Assembly (NCBI GenBank): GCA_017458885.1
Contig: JAFSZQ010000068.1
Span: 1-6,644 of the forward strand
Direction: 5' to 3'
DNA length: 6,644 nucleotides
From: Oscillospiraceae bacterium
GTDB lineage: Bacteria > Bacillota > Clostridia > Oscillospirales > Oscillospiraceae
Program-made: the position numbers and the translations under genes
Notes under the pieces: generated by a model
Told to the model about the DNA's origin: nothing
The model's database searches: none
The model's input: the letters and a program-made list of their open reading frames with translations, nothing else
Part shown: positions 1-5,835 of the stretch, piece after piece
Layout of the letters: every line of letters begins with the position of its first letter
Numbering within the stretch: the first letter of the stretch is position 1

Positions 1-1408
1 CCAGTCCGCCCGTCGGCGGCATACCGTAATCCAGCGCGAGGACGAAGTCCTCGTCCATCATGTCCGCCTCCTCGTCGCCGTTGGCGCGCTTTTGTGCCTG
101 CGCCTTGAAGCGCTCGTACTGGTCGATGGGGTCGTTCAGCTCGCTGAACGCGTTGCCCATCTCGCAGCCGCAGATGAACAGCTCGTACCGCTCGGTCAGA
201 TAGCGGTCGCTCGGACTGCGCTTGGCAAGCGGCGAGACCTCCACGGGGTACATCGTGATGAACGTCGGCTGAACGAGCTTTTCCTCGACCTTCTGGTCGA
301 ACGTCTCGTACAGCGCGTTGCCCCAGGTCTTGTCCACGCCGTCCATGTCCACGCCCGCCTGCTTTGCCAGCGCCACGCCCGCCTCGGCGTCGCCCTCGCA
401 CGCCATGAAATCGACGCCCGCGTACTCCTTGACCGCGTCCGCCATCGTCAGGCGGCGGAACGGCGGCGTCAGATCGACCTCATTGCCGAGCCACGTCACC
501 TTGTACTGCCCAAGTATCTCGCGCGCCGCGCCGGAGAGGATGTGCTCGAGAATGTCCATCATGCCGCCGAGGTCGGTGTACGCCTGATACAGCTCGCAGG
601 TCGTGAACTCGGGGTTGTGCTTGGTGTCCATGCCCTCGTTGCGGAAGATGCGCCCGACCTCGTACACGCGCTCCATGCCGCCGACGATTAGGCGCTTGAG
701 GTGCAGCTCGGTCGCGATGCGCATATACATATCGATGTCCAGCGCGTTGTGGTGCGTGATGAACGGACGCGCGTTCGCGCCGCCCGCGATGGGGCTCAAG
801 ACCGGCGTCTCGACCTCCATGAAGCCGAGACCGTCCAGATACCGGCGCAGGTACGACACGAACTTGCTGCGTATCTCGAAATTCCGCTTGCTCTCGGGAT
901 TGACGATCAGATCGACGTAACGCTGGCGATAGCGGATCTCCTTGTCCTGCAAGCCGTGGAACTTCTCCGGCAGCGGCTGGAGCGACTTCGAGAGCAGCGT
1001 GATCTCCTTGCAGCGCACGCTCATCTCGCCGCGCTGGGTGCGGAACGCCTCGCCCACGACGCCGACGACGTCGCCGATGTCGTACTTTTTGAACTCGTCG
1101 TACGCCGCCTCGTCCATCTCGTCGCGGCGGGCGTAGAGCTGGATGCGCCCGCTCTTGTCCTGCAGGTCGCAGAAGCTGACCTTGCCCATGCCGCGCTTGG
1201 ACATGAGCCGCCCCGCGACGGAGACGCTCTTGCCCTCGAGCGCGTCGAAATCGTCGCGGATCTCCTGCGCGTGATGCGTCACGGCGAAGCGCGTGACGGC
1301 GAACGGGTCGCGCCCCGCGTCCTGCAATGCCTTGAGCTTTTCGCGGCGCACCTTCAGGATCTCGGAAACGTCCTGCTCCTGCGCCGCGGTGTTCTTCTCT
1401 TCTGCCAT
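1..1408 (-). CDS. lysS: Lysyl-tRNA synthetase, class II (3' end cut off by the window edge)
   Basis: Cytoplasmic enzyme that charges tRNA-Lys with lysine using ATP. I translated 469 residues from the ATG at 1408. The N-terminal OB-fold anticodon-binding domain lies at about residues 55-140 (VAGRLMSKRGMGKVSF, then GRIQLY). The class II catalytic core follows: motif 1 contains VETPVL with its invariant Pro at residue 202, and motif 2 contains GRIFRNEGMD with Arg256 and Glu258, followed by HNPEFT (264-269). The reading ends in PPTGGL, just where motif 3 (normally GxGxGxDRL) begins, so roughly 25-35 C-terminal residues lie outside the window. The SD GAGGGA sits 7 nt before the ATG, in the 13-nt gap after the greA stop, which supports co-transcription with greA, a common pairing in Firmicutes. 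The archaeal-type class I LysRS is excluded by the class II motifs. No defects are seen. Confidence 0.97.
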   Translation of the reverse strand, partial: MAEEKNTAAQEQDVSEILKVRREKLKALQDAGRDPFAVTRFAVTHHAQEIRDDFDALEGKSVSVAGRLMSKRGMGKVSFCDLQDKSGRIQLYARRDEMDEAAYDEFKKYDIGDVVGVVGEAFRTQRGEMSVRCKEITLLSKSLQPLPEKFHGLQDKEIRYRQRYVDLIVNPESKRNFEIRSKFVSYLRRYLDGLGFMEVETPVLSPIAGGANARPFITHHNALDIDMYMRIATELHLKRLIVGGMERVYEVGRIFRNEGMDTKHNPEFTTCELYQAYTDLGGMMDILEHILSGAAREILGQYKVTWLGNEVDLTPPFRRLTMADAVKEYAGVDFMACEGDAEAGVALAKQAGVDMDGVDKTWGNALYETFDQKVEEKLVQPTFITMYPVEVSPLAKRSPSDRYLTERYELFICGCEMGNAFSELNDPIDQYERFKAQAQKRANGDEEADMMDEDFVLALDYGMPPTGGL

Positions 1409-1421
1409 GTTGCTTCCCTCG

Positions 1422-1910
1422 TTATCTCTCGATTTTGACGACCTTGTAGCGCAGCTCGCCCACCGGCGCTTCGACGACGATCTCGTCGCCCTTCTTCGCG
1501 CCCATGAGCGCGTGCCCGAACGGCGAATCCTCGCTGACGGCGCGGTTCATCGGGTCGGCCTCCTGCGAGCCGACGAGCTTGTACTCCGGCAGCGGTTTGC
1601 CAGCCTTGCCGTTTTTGACCTCCGCGACGGTGACGCGGCAGCCGATGGTCGCGCCGCCGCCGCCGTGCTCCTCGCTGTCCGCGAGGACGACGGCGTGGAG
1701 CAGGATGTCCTCGATCTCCGCGATGCGGGAGTAGAGCTTGCCCTGCTCGTTTTTCGCCTCGTCGTACTCGCTGTTCTCCGAGAGGTCGCCGAAGCCGCGC
1801 GCCTCCTTGATCAGCTCCGCGACTTCCTTCTCGCGGACGGTCTTGAGGTAGGTCAGCTCGTCTTTGAGCTCCTGATGGCGCGCTTCGCTCATCCTGTACT
1901 CTTTTTTCAT
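1422..1910 (-). CDS. greA: Transcription elongation factor GreA
   Basis: GreA enters the secondary channel of RNA polymerase and stimulates cleavage of backtracked RNA, rescuing stalled complexes. The protein is 162 residues against about 158 usually. The N-terminal antiparallel coiled coil spans about residues 8-80 and contains the signature GFGDLSENSEYDEAKNEQ, with Asp42 and Glu45 matching the acidic tip residues (D41/E44 in E. coli) that hold the catalytic Mg2+. The FKBP-like C-terminal domain spans about 85-162 and has VGSQEADP and SPFGHALMGAKKGDEI. The ATG at 1910 is chosen because AAAGGAA lies about 8 nt upstream and the family alignment begins here. The frame stays open further upstream but runs through the promoter and the tRNA gene. 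A second in-frame ATG at 1892 would remove conserved residues. It is the first gene of the greA-lysS operon, with a consensus promoter at 1962-1990. Confidence 0.97.
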   Translation of the reverse strand: MKKEYRMSEARHQELKDELTYLKTVREKEVAELIKEARGFGDLSENSEYDEAKNEQGKLYSRIAEIEDILLHAVVLADSEEHGGGGATIGCRVTVAEVKNGKAGKPLPEYKLVGSQEADPMNRAVSEDSPFGHALMGAKKGDEIVVEAPVGELRYKVVKIER

Positions 1911-1961
1911 GGCGGGTTTCCTTTCTTGAACGCACAAGAGTGCTATTTTGACTATTTGAGT

Positions 1962-1990
1962 ATTATATGTATCCGCGGCGGCGTTGTCAA
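1962..1990 (-). promoter_or_regulatory. Sigma-A promoter of greA-lysS
   Basis: On the minus strand, TTGACA (1990-1985) and TATAAT (1967-1962) are separated by exactly 17 nt, a perfect match to the vegetative consensus at both elements. Transcription would start near 1955, leaving a leader of about 45 nt before the greA ATG. Only a small GCAC/GTGC inverted repeat lies in that leader, so no attenuator or riboswitch is evident. The -35 is 26 bp from the divergent tRNA promoter -35. Confidence 0.85.
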
Positions 1991-2016
1991 GACTTGCCGC
2001 GCCTCGGAAAAAAGAC

Positions 2017-2045
2017 TTGCAACGGCGGCGGACTTGTGCCATAAT
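2017..2045 (+). promoter_or_regulatory. Promoter of tRNA-Ser(CGA), extended -10 type
   Basis: TTGCAA (2017-2022) is followed after 17 nt by CATAAT (2040-2045). The -10 is preceded by TG at 2037-2038, giving the extended TGN-CATAAT form that compensates for a non-consensus first base. A run of six A residues (2008-2013) lies just upstream of the -35 and could act as a short UP-like element. The predicted start near 2052 is only a few bases before the mature tRNA 5' end at 2059, as expected for a monocistronic tRNA gene with a short 5' leader for RNase P. Confidence 0.75.
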
Positions 2046-2058
2046 AACGGCGCGGGAT

Positions 2059-2149
2059 GGACAGGTATCGAAGTGGTTATAACGGCCCTGACTCGAAATC
2101 AGGTGTACCCGCAAGGGTACCGTGGGTTCGAATCCCACCCTGTCCGCCA
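2059..2149 (+). tRNA. tRNA-Ser, anticodon CGA (reads UCG), CCA encoded
   Basis: A full class II tRNA folds by eye. The acceptor GGACAGG (2059-2065) pairs with CCTGTCC (2139-2145), followed by discriminator G73 (the serine identity base) and a genomically encoded CCA (2147-2149). The D-arm contains GTGGTTATAACGG. The anticodon stem CCTGA/TCAGG (2087-2091, 2099-2103) encloses the loop CTCGAAA, with anticodon CGA at 2094-2096. The long variable arm expected for Ser is GTACCC-GCAA-GGGTAC (2105-2120). The T-arm is GTGGG-TTCGAAT-CCCAC (2122-2138). A CGA anticodon reads UCG only, which fits a GC-rich genome where UCG is common. The gene stands alone with its own promoter and terminator, diverging from greA. 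Confidence 0.97.
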
Positions 2150-2150
2150 G

Positions 2151-2184
2151 AAAAAGAGGCTTGCCTTCGGCAAGCCTCTTTTTT
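2151..2184 (+). terminator. Rho-independent terminator of tRNA-Ser
   Basis: A perfect 15-bp inverted repeat, 2151-2165 with 2169-2183, closes a three-base TTC loop and ends in a run of six T residues (2179-2184). It starts two bases after the tRNA CCA. Because the left arm begins with five A residues, it could also terminate transcription on the minus strand, but no minus-strand gene ends here. Confidence 0.93.
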
Positions 2185-2197
2185 CCTGCCGCGCGCC

Positions 2198-2226
2198 TTG
2201 ACAACCCGGGCGGATGCGCTTATGAT
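2198..2226 (+). promoter_or_regulatory. Sigma-A promoter of the LysR-regulator operon
   Basis: TTGACA (2198-2203), a 17-nt spacer and TATGAT (2221-2226) make a near-perfect vegetative promoter, 13 nt beyond the tRNA terminator. The predicted start is near 2233, leaving about 38 nt before the chosen ATG at 2271. The start falls inside the dyad at 2231-2247, which suggests control by repression. Confidence 0.8.
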
Positions 2227-2230
2227 GACG

Positions 2231-2247
2231 TTTGTGCGCATGACAAA
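2231..2247 (+). promoter_or_regulatory. Candidate LysR-type operator (TTTGT-N7-ACAAA)
   Basis: The arms TTTGT (2231-2235) and ACAAA (2243-2247) form an exact dyad around position 2239. T2233 and A2245 satisfy the T-N11-A rule known for LysR-family boxes. The site covers the predicted transcription start, a position that would give autorepression. A five-base arm can arise by chance, so this is an inference from position and symmetry. Confidence 0.4.
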
Positions 2248-2270
2248 TTCTCATGGAACGGGTATGGCGT

Positions 2271-3152
2271 ATGGAGAGCAAAAAACTGGAGGCGCTGCTG
2301 ATGGCGGCGGACCTCGGCAGCTTCACCACGGCGGCGGAGGTGCTGGGCTACACGCAGTCGGGGCTGACGCACATGATGAACTCGCTGGAGCGGGAGGTCG
2401 GCTTCGCGCTGCTCGAGCGCGGGCGCCGCGGCGTGCGCCTGACGGACAGGGGCGAGCAGCTCGCCCCGCTGATGCGCGAGTTCCTGCGCACGGGCACGGA
2501 GCTGAACGACGCGGTCGAGCAGCTTTCCGCCGCGCGCGGCGGGACGATCCACACCGCCGCCTACGCGAGCCTCGCGATGCACTGGCTGCCCGCCATCATC
2601 CAGACGTTCCGCGCCGAGAACCCGAGCGTGGACGTGGACATCCGCATGGCGGATCACGTGGACGCTCCGTACGCGCTGCTCTCGCAGGGGAAGATGGACG
2701 TCATCTTCGTCAGCCGTCAGGAGCAGGGGCGCTACGACTGGGTACACCTCAAGGACGACGCGATGTACGCCGTGCTGCCCAAGGACTACCCCGTCGGCGG
2801 GCGGACGGCGTTCCCGCTGCACGAGTTCGACGGCAAGGACTTCCTCATGCCCGCGCAGGGCTTCGACAAGGACATCCTGCGCATCTTCGACCGCGAGGGC
2901 GTGCGCGCGAACGTCCGCCCGACCGTCGTGGACGACGCGGCGGTGGTGAGCATGGTGGAGCATGGGCTGGGCGTGAGCATGATGACGGAGCTGACGCTCA
3001 AGGGCCGCGCGGAGCGCGTGCTGACGCTGCCCGTCGAGCCCGCCGCCTCGCGCGAGCTGGGCGTCGCGGTGCGCTCGCTCGAAGGCGCGCCCGAGGCGCT
3101 CCGGCGCTTCATCGACTGCACGCAGCGCGTCGTGCGGGAGCTGGAGGACTGA
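2271..3152 (+). CDS. LysR-family transcriptional regulator
   Basis: This is a DNA-binding regulator of 293 residues, the usual family length. The winged helix-turn-helix is at residues 1-60: LGSFTTAAEVLGYTQSGLTH, with a recognition helix around 29-40 and the wing RRGVRLTDRG at 52-61. A linker helix follows, then the two-lobed effector-binding domain from about 90 to 290 (GGTIHTAAYASLAMHWLP, later VSMVEHGLGVSMM). The effector cannot be deduced. The ATG at 2271 is preferred over the in-frame ATG at 2253 because it places the first helix at the normal distance from the N-terminus; a weak GGAACGGG lies upstream of it, and the 2253 start has no SD. The gene is the first of a two-gene operon, with the next start 3 nt after its stop. 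LysR targets are often divergent, so this same-strand arrangement is slightly unusual. The gene is clearly intact. Confidence 0.93.
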   Translation: MESKKLEALLMAADLGSFTTAAEVLGYTQSGLTHMMNSLEREVGFALLERGRRGVRLTDRGEQLAPLMREFLRTGTELNDAVEQLSAARGGTIHTAAYASLAMHWLPAIIQTFRAENPSVDVDIRMADHVDAPYALLSQGKMDVIFVSRQEQGRYDWVHLKDDAMYAVLPKDYPVGGRTAFPLHEFDGKDFLMPAQGFDKDILRIFDREGVRANVRPTVVDDAAVVSMVEHGLGVSMMTELTLKGRAERVLTLPVEPAASRELGVAVRSLEGAPEALRRFIDCTQRVVRELED

Positions 3153-3155
3153 ACC

Positions 3156-4289
3156 ATGATCCTGCTCGCTTTTTGCCTCGATCTCGCGATCGTGTGCCTC
3201 GGCGCGGCCGGCACGGCGCTGCATTTCGCCGAGTACGGCTGGTCGATGTTCCAATTCTATACGCTGTGCAGCAACGTGTTCCTGCTGCTCGCCTGCGCCG
3301 CGCAGGCGTGGTACGAGGGGCGCATCCTGCTGAACAGGGGGCTGTTCGTGCCGAGCTGGGCGCGGCTGCTCAAATACTGCGCTGTGTGCACGGTGACGGT
3401 CACGTTCTTCGTGGTCGTCTTCGTCCTCGTGCCGCTCGCGGGCGGGTTCCAATGGCTGCCCTACGCCCTGACCGACGGCGCGATGCTCTACCACCACACG
3501 CTCTGCCCGCTGCTGGGGCTGGCGTCGTTCGTGTTCGTTGACCGCGTCTCGCTGCCGGACAAGCGCGTGACGCTCTGGGCGCTCGCGCCGACGCTGCTCT
3601 ACGCCGCCGTCGCGACGGCGCTCAACGCCGCGGGGACGCTCTACGGGCCGTATCCCTTCCTGCACGTCTACGAGCAGCCGCTCTGGGCGAGCGCGCTGTG
3701 GTACGCCGCGATCCTCGGCGGCGCGTGGCTGCTCGCGTTCGCCGTGTGGCGGCTGGCGCGCCGCTTCGCCGCGCCGCGTCAGGACGTTCCCGCCGTGCCG
3801 GAGGCGTGGGCGTGGACGGCGGACGGCTACGTCAGAAATCAGGACGCGCTCTCCGCCTACGTCTACCGCACGATCCCCGCGAGCGTCAACGCCTGCGGCC
3901 CCGTCGCCGCTTACAATTTGCGGCGGTACGCGGGGCAGGACGCGGCGCTCCCCGACGTGCTCGCGGAGATGGACGGGATGCATCTCCTGCGCGTCCCCGG
4001 CCCGACGTTCATGCGCGTCATGCGGCGCTATCTCCGCAAATACCTCCCCGGCTGGCGCGAGACGCGCGGCCGCGCCGCGGCGCTCGCGGCGGCGGAGCGC
4101 AGCCGCATGGGCGTGTTCCGCTACCACGAGCGGCGGGTGCCGCACTTCGCCGCGTACGTCCGCGCTCGCGGCGGCGCGTTCCGCTTCTTCAACGTCAGCG
4201 ACGACGCGGAGGACGCGACGCTCACGATGGCGGAGTTCGCGCGCGGACACCTGCTCGGCGGGAGCGTGAGGCTCATCTGTTGGGAATAA
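3156..4289 (+). CDS. Six-helix Pr6Pr-like membrane protein fused to a C39/papain-like domain
   Basis: This 377-residue protein is not a characterised one. Residues 1-204 contain six hydrophobic segments, near 3-24, 32-52, 73-96, 104-128, 139-160 and 176-199. The Arg/Lys placement (R56, R61, R70, K73; R130, K136, R137; RLARRF at 199-204) puts the C-terminus in the cytoplasm. FYTLCSN (34-40) and YHHTLCP (112-118) resemble the conserved motifs of Pr6Pr membrane proteins, which are normally about as long as this half alone. Residues 205-377 are soluble. VNACGPVAAYN places Cys247 at a helix start, His330 lies in VPHFAAYV, and Asn346 lies 16 residues later in FRFFNV. This order and spacing match C39/papain-type cysteine peptidases, but the usual oxyanion-hole Gln before the Cys is not evident, so activity is uncertain. 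The SD GGAGG lies 8 nt upstream, inside the end of the regulator gene. Confidence 0.8.
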   Translation: MILLAFCLDLAIVCLGAAGTALHFAEYGWSMFQFYTLCSNVFLLLACAAQAWYEGRILLNRGLFVPSWARLLKYCAVCTVTVTFFVVVFVLVPLAGGFQWLPYALTDGAMLYHHTLCPLLGLASFVFVDRVSLPDKRVTLWALAPTLLYAAVATALNAAGTLYGPYPFLHVYEQPLWASALWYAAILGGAWLLAFAVWRLARRFAAPRQDVPAVPEAWAWTADGYVRNQDALSAYVYRTIPASVNACGPVAAYNLRRYAGQDAALPDVLAEMDGMHLLRVPGPTFMRVMRRYLRKYLPGWRETRGRAAALAAAERSRMGVFRYHERRVPHFAAYVRARGGAFRFFNVSDDAEDATLTMAEFARGHLLGGSVRLICWE

Positions 4290-4312
4290 GAAACCGCCCT
4301 CCGGCAATACTA
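4284..4312 (+). promoter_or_regulatory. Candidate sigma-G (forespore) promoter for spoVAF
   Basis: GAATA (4284-4288) fits the sigma-G -35 consensus GHATR. After 17 nt comes AATACTA (4306-4312), one base from CATACTA, a form of the sigma-G -10 consensus. The -35 overlaps the stop codon of the upstream gene. The start would fall near 4318, in the loop of the 4297-4336 hairpin, giving a leader of about 24 nt that keeps the SD but lacks the arm that hides it. SpoVAF is made under sigma-G in Bacillus, which supports the match; sigma-F shares the same -35 and cannot be excluded. Confidence 0.5.
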
Positions 4313-4336
4313 GGGAAAACCTGGTATGCCGGAGGG
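4297..4336 (+). promoter_or_regulatory. Hairpin sequestering the spoVAF SD, possibly also a terminator
   Basis: CCCTCCGGCA (4297-4306) pairs perfectly with TGCCGGAGGG (4327-4336). After a bulged A at 4307 the stem continues for seven pairs (4308-4314 with 4320-4326, one of them G-U) to a GAAAA loop. The right arm ends in GGAGGG (4331-4336), the SD of the ATG at 4342, so the folded RNA hides that SD. TCTTT follows directly, so the structure may also end transcription of the upstream LysR operon, although its T tract is interrupted. Confidence 0.75.
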
Positions 4337-4341
4337 TCTTT

Positions 4342-5745
4342 ATGCGTTTTGAAAGCGAGCTGGAGCGCAGCGCGGAGCGGCTGGACGCGCTGCTCGGCGT
4401 GGGGCGCTGCTACGACGTGATCGCCCGCGATCTCCGCGCCGGCGGACGGCGCTGCCGCGTCTACACCATCGACGGCTACGGCGACGACGCGGTCATCGAG
4501 CGTGTGCTCGCGCACCTGCTCTCGCTGCCCTCCGCCGAGGCGGAGACGATGCGGGAGTTCATCGACCGCTATGTGAGCTTCGGCGAGGTGGACGCGGAGA
4601 GCGACGTTGAGAAGGCGGTCACGGCGGTGTTCCTCGGCAAGACGCTGCTGCTCGCGGACGGGCTCGACGAGTGCGCGCTCCTCGACGCCAAGCAGTACCC
4701 CGCGCGGAGCGTGGACGAGCCGGCGTCCGGCAAAGTGTTACGCGGCGCGCACGACGGGTTTATCGAGACTTTGGTCGTCAACACGGCGCTGCTGCGCCGC
4801 CGCATCCGCGACCCGCGCCTGACGCTCGAGGGGCGGCAGATCAGCGAAAAGTCCCGCGCGGACGTGGTGCTGTGCTACATGGAGCACAAGGTCGACCGCG
4901 ACCTGCTCGAGGAGCTGCGGCGCAAGCTGGACGCGGTGGACATCCGCTCCGTGTCGATGGGGCAGGAGAGCATCGCGGAGGCGATGATGAAGCCCCAGTG
5001 GTGGAACCCGTTTCCGAACGTGAGATACACCGAGCGCCCCGACGTCGCCGCCGCCTGCGTGATGGAGGGCAGCGTCGTGCTGCTCGTGGACAACTCGCCG
5101 GCGGCGATGCTCCTGCCGACGAGCTTTTTCGACTTCGTGCAGGAGGCGAACGACTTCTACTTCCCGCCGCTGATCGGCTCGTATCTGCGCATTTTGCGCT
5201 ACGTCGTCTTCGCGCTGACGCTGTTCATCACGCCCGTGTGGTACGCGCTGGTCAAAAGCGGCGCGACGGAGGGGTTTTTGCACTTCCTCGCCATCGCGGA
5301 GGACTACGAGGTGCCGCTGCTGCTGCAGCTTTTGTTCGCGGAGTTCATCGTCGATCTCATCAAGCTCACGAGCCTCAACACCCCGCCGGTGTTCTCCAAC
5401 TCGTTCTCGATGATCGGCGCGCTGGTGCTCGGCGACTTCGCGGTGCAGGCGCACTGGCTCGTGCCGGAGGTGCTGGCGTACATGGCGTTCGTCGCCATCG
5501 CGAACTTCGCCCAGCCGAGCTACGAGCTGGGCTATGCGTTCAAGCTGCTGCGCCTGTTGCTGCTGCTCCTCGTCGCCGCGCTGGACTGGCTGGGGCTCGC
5601 GCTCGGCGTCGCCGCCATCGCCGCGCTGCTCGCGACGAACAAGCCCATCGCGGGCAGGGGCTACCTCTACCCGCTCTGGCCCTTTGACGGCAAGGCGCTG
5701 CGCGCGCTGCTGCTGCGCCGTCCCATCAGCCGCGAGAACACCTGA
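4342..5745 (+). CDS. spoVAF: Spore germination protein, GerA family, SpoVAF type
   Basis: Inner spore-membrane protein of the GerA/SpoVAF family. SpoVAF is related to germinant-receptor A subunits, and in Bacillus it enhances the germination response. The protein has 467 residues against about 493 in B. subtilis SpoVAF. The cytoplasmic N-terminal domain (about 1-280) holds the family block RGAHDGFIETLVVNTALLRR from residue 134, then DNSPAAMLLPTSFFDFVQEA at 250-269. The membrane domain starts near 285 and has about four to five helices. KLTSLNTPP, PSYELGYAFKLLRL and the C-terminal PLWPFDGKALRALLLRRP agree with SpoVAF rather than with nutrient receptors such as GerAA. The SD GGAGGG lies 5 nt before the ATG and is buried in a hairpin. 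The gene is an orphan: no spoVAA-AE and no gerB or gerC genes are adjacent, and typA follows with its own promoter. A GerA-type A subunit is the alternative. Confidence 0.88.
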   Translation: MRFESELERSAERLDALLGVGRCYDVIARDLRAGGRRCRVYTIDGYGDDAVIERVLAHLLSLPSAEAETMREFIDRYVSFGEVDAESDVEKAVTAVFLGKTLLLADGLDECALLDAKQYPARSVDEPASGKVLRGAHDGFIETLVVNTALLRRRIRDPRLTLEGRQISEKSRADVVLCYMEHKVDRDLLEELRRKLDAVDIRSVSMGQESIAEAMMKPQWWNPFPNVRYTERPDVAAACVMEGSVVLLVDNSPAAMLLPTSFFDFVQEANDFYFPPLIGSYLRILRYVVFALTLFITPVWYALVKSGATEGFLHFLAIAEDYEVPLLLQLLFAEFIVDLIKLTSLNTPPVFSNSFSMIGALVLGDFAVQAHWLVPEVLAYMAFVAIANFAQPSYELGYAFKLLRLLLLLLVAALDWLGLALGVAAIAALLATNKPIAGRGYLYPLWPFDGKALRALLLRRPISRENT

Positions 5746-5768
5746 CGCGGCGCGGCGCGAAAAAAGTC

Positions 5769-5797
5769 TTGAAAACTCCGTCGAACCGTCATATACT
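5769..5797 (+). promoter_or_regulatory. Sigma-A promoter of typA
   Basis: TTGAAA (5769-5774) and TATACT (5792-5797) are separated by 17 nt, a good vegetative match. A run of six A residues (5760-5765) lies just upstream of the -35, as at the tRNA promoter. The start would be near 5804, giving a leader of about 32 nt. It lies wholly in the 90-nt gap after spoVAF, so typA does not depend on the sporulation gene. Confidence 0.75.
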
Positions 5798-5835
5798 GTC
5801 CAAGTTGTGAAGTTCTGATTATGGAGTGATACCCG

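Noticed and set aside
92..1438. Plus-strand open frames opposite lysS, such as 92-691 and 701-1438
   Set aside because: They are antisense to a lysS frame that shows all expected class II motifs; their translations are low-complexity Leu/Val/Arg/His-rich sequence with no domains.
1929..1957. Possible riboswitch or T-box in the greA-lysS leader
   Set aside because: The leader is only about 45 nt and has just a four-base GCAC/GTGC repeat, which is too short for a T-box or lysine riboswitch.
1422..2204. An N-terminally extended GreA of 260 residues
   Set aside because: The extra part is the reverse complement of the tRNA, its terminator and the greA promoter; the ATG at 1910 has a good SD and the family's normal N-terminus.
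2057..3541. A 494-residue plus-strand frame beginning in the tRNA gene
   Set aside because: It starts within the tRNA, runs through the terminator, and continues in the wrong frame of the LysR gene as Arg/Ala/Gly-rich sequence.
2220..4307. A 695-residue open frame on the minus strand, opposite the LysR and membrane protein genes
   Set aside because: It is rich in Arg, His, Gln and Glu with no recognisable domain, has no SD, and crosses two clearly recognisable plus-strand genes. Long antisense frames are expected in GC-rich DNA.
5729..5768. Possible terminator after spoVAF (GCCGCG at 5729-5734 with CGCGGC at 5746-5751)
   Set aside because: The stem is six pairs with an 11-base loop overlapping the stop codon, and A residues rather than T residues follow, so it does not have terminator form.
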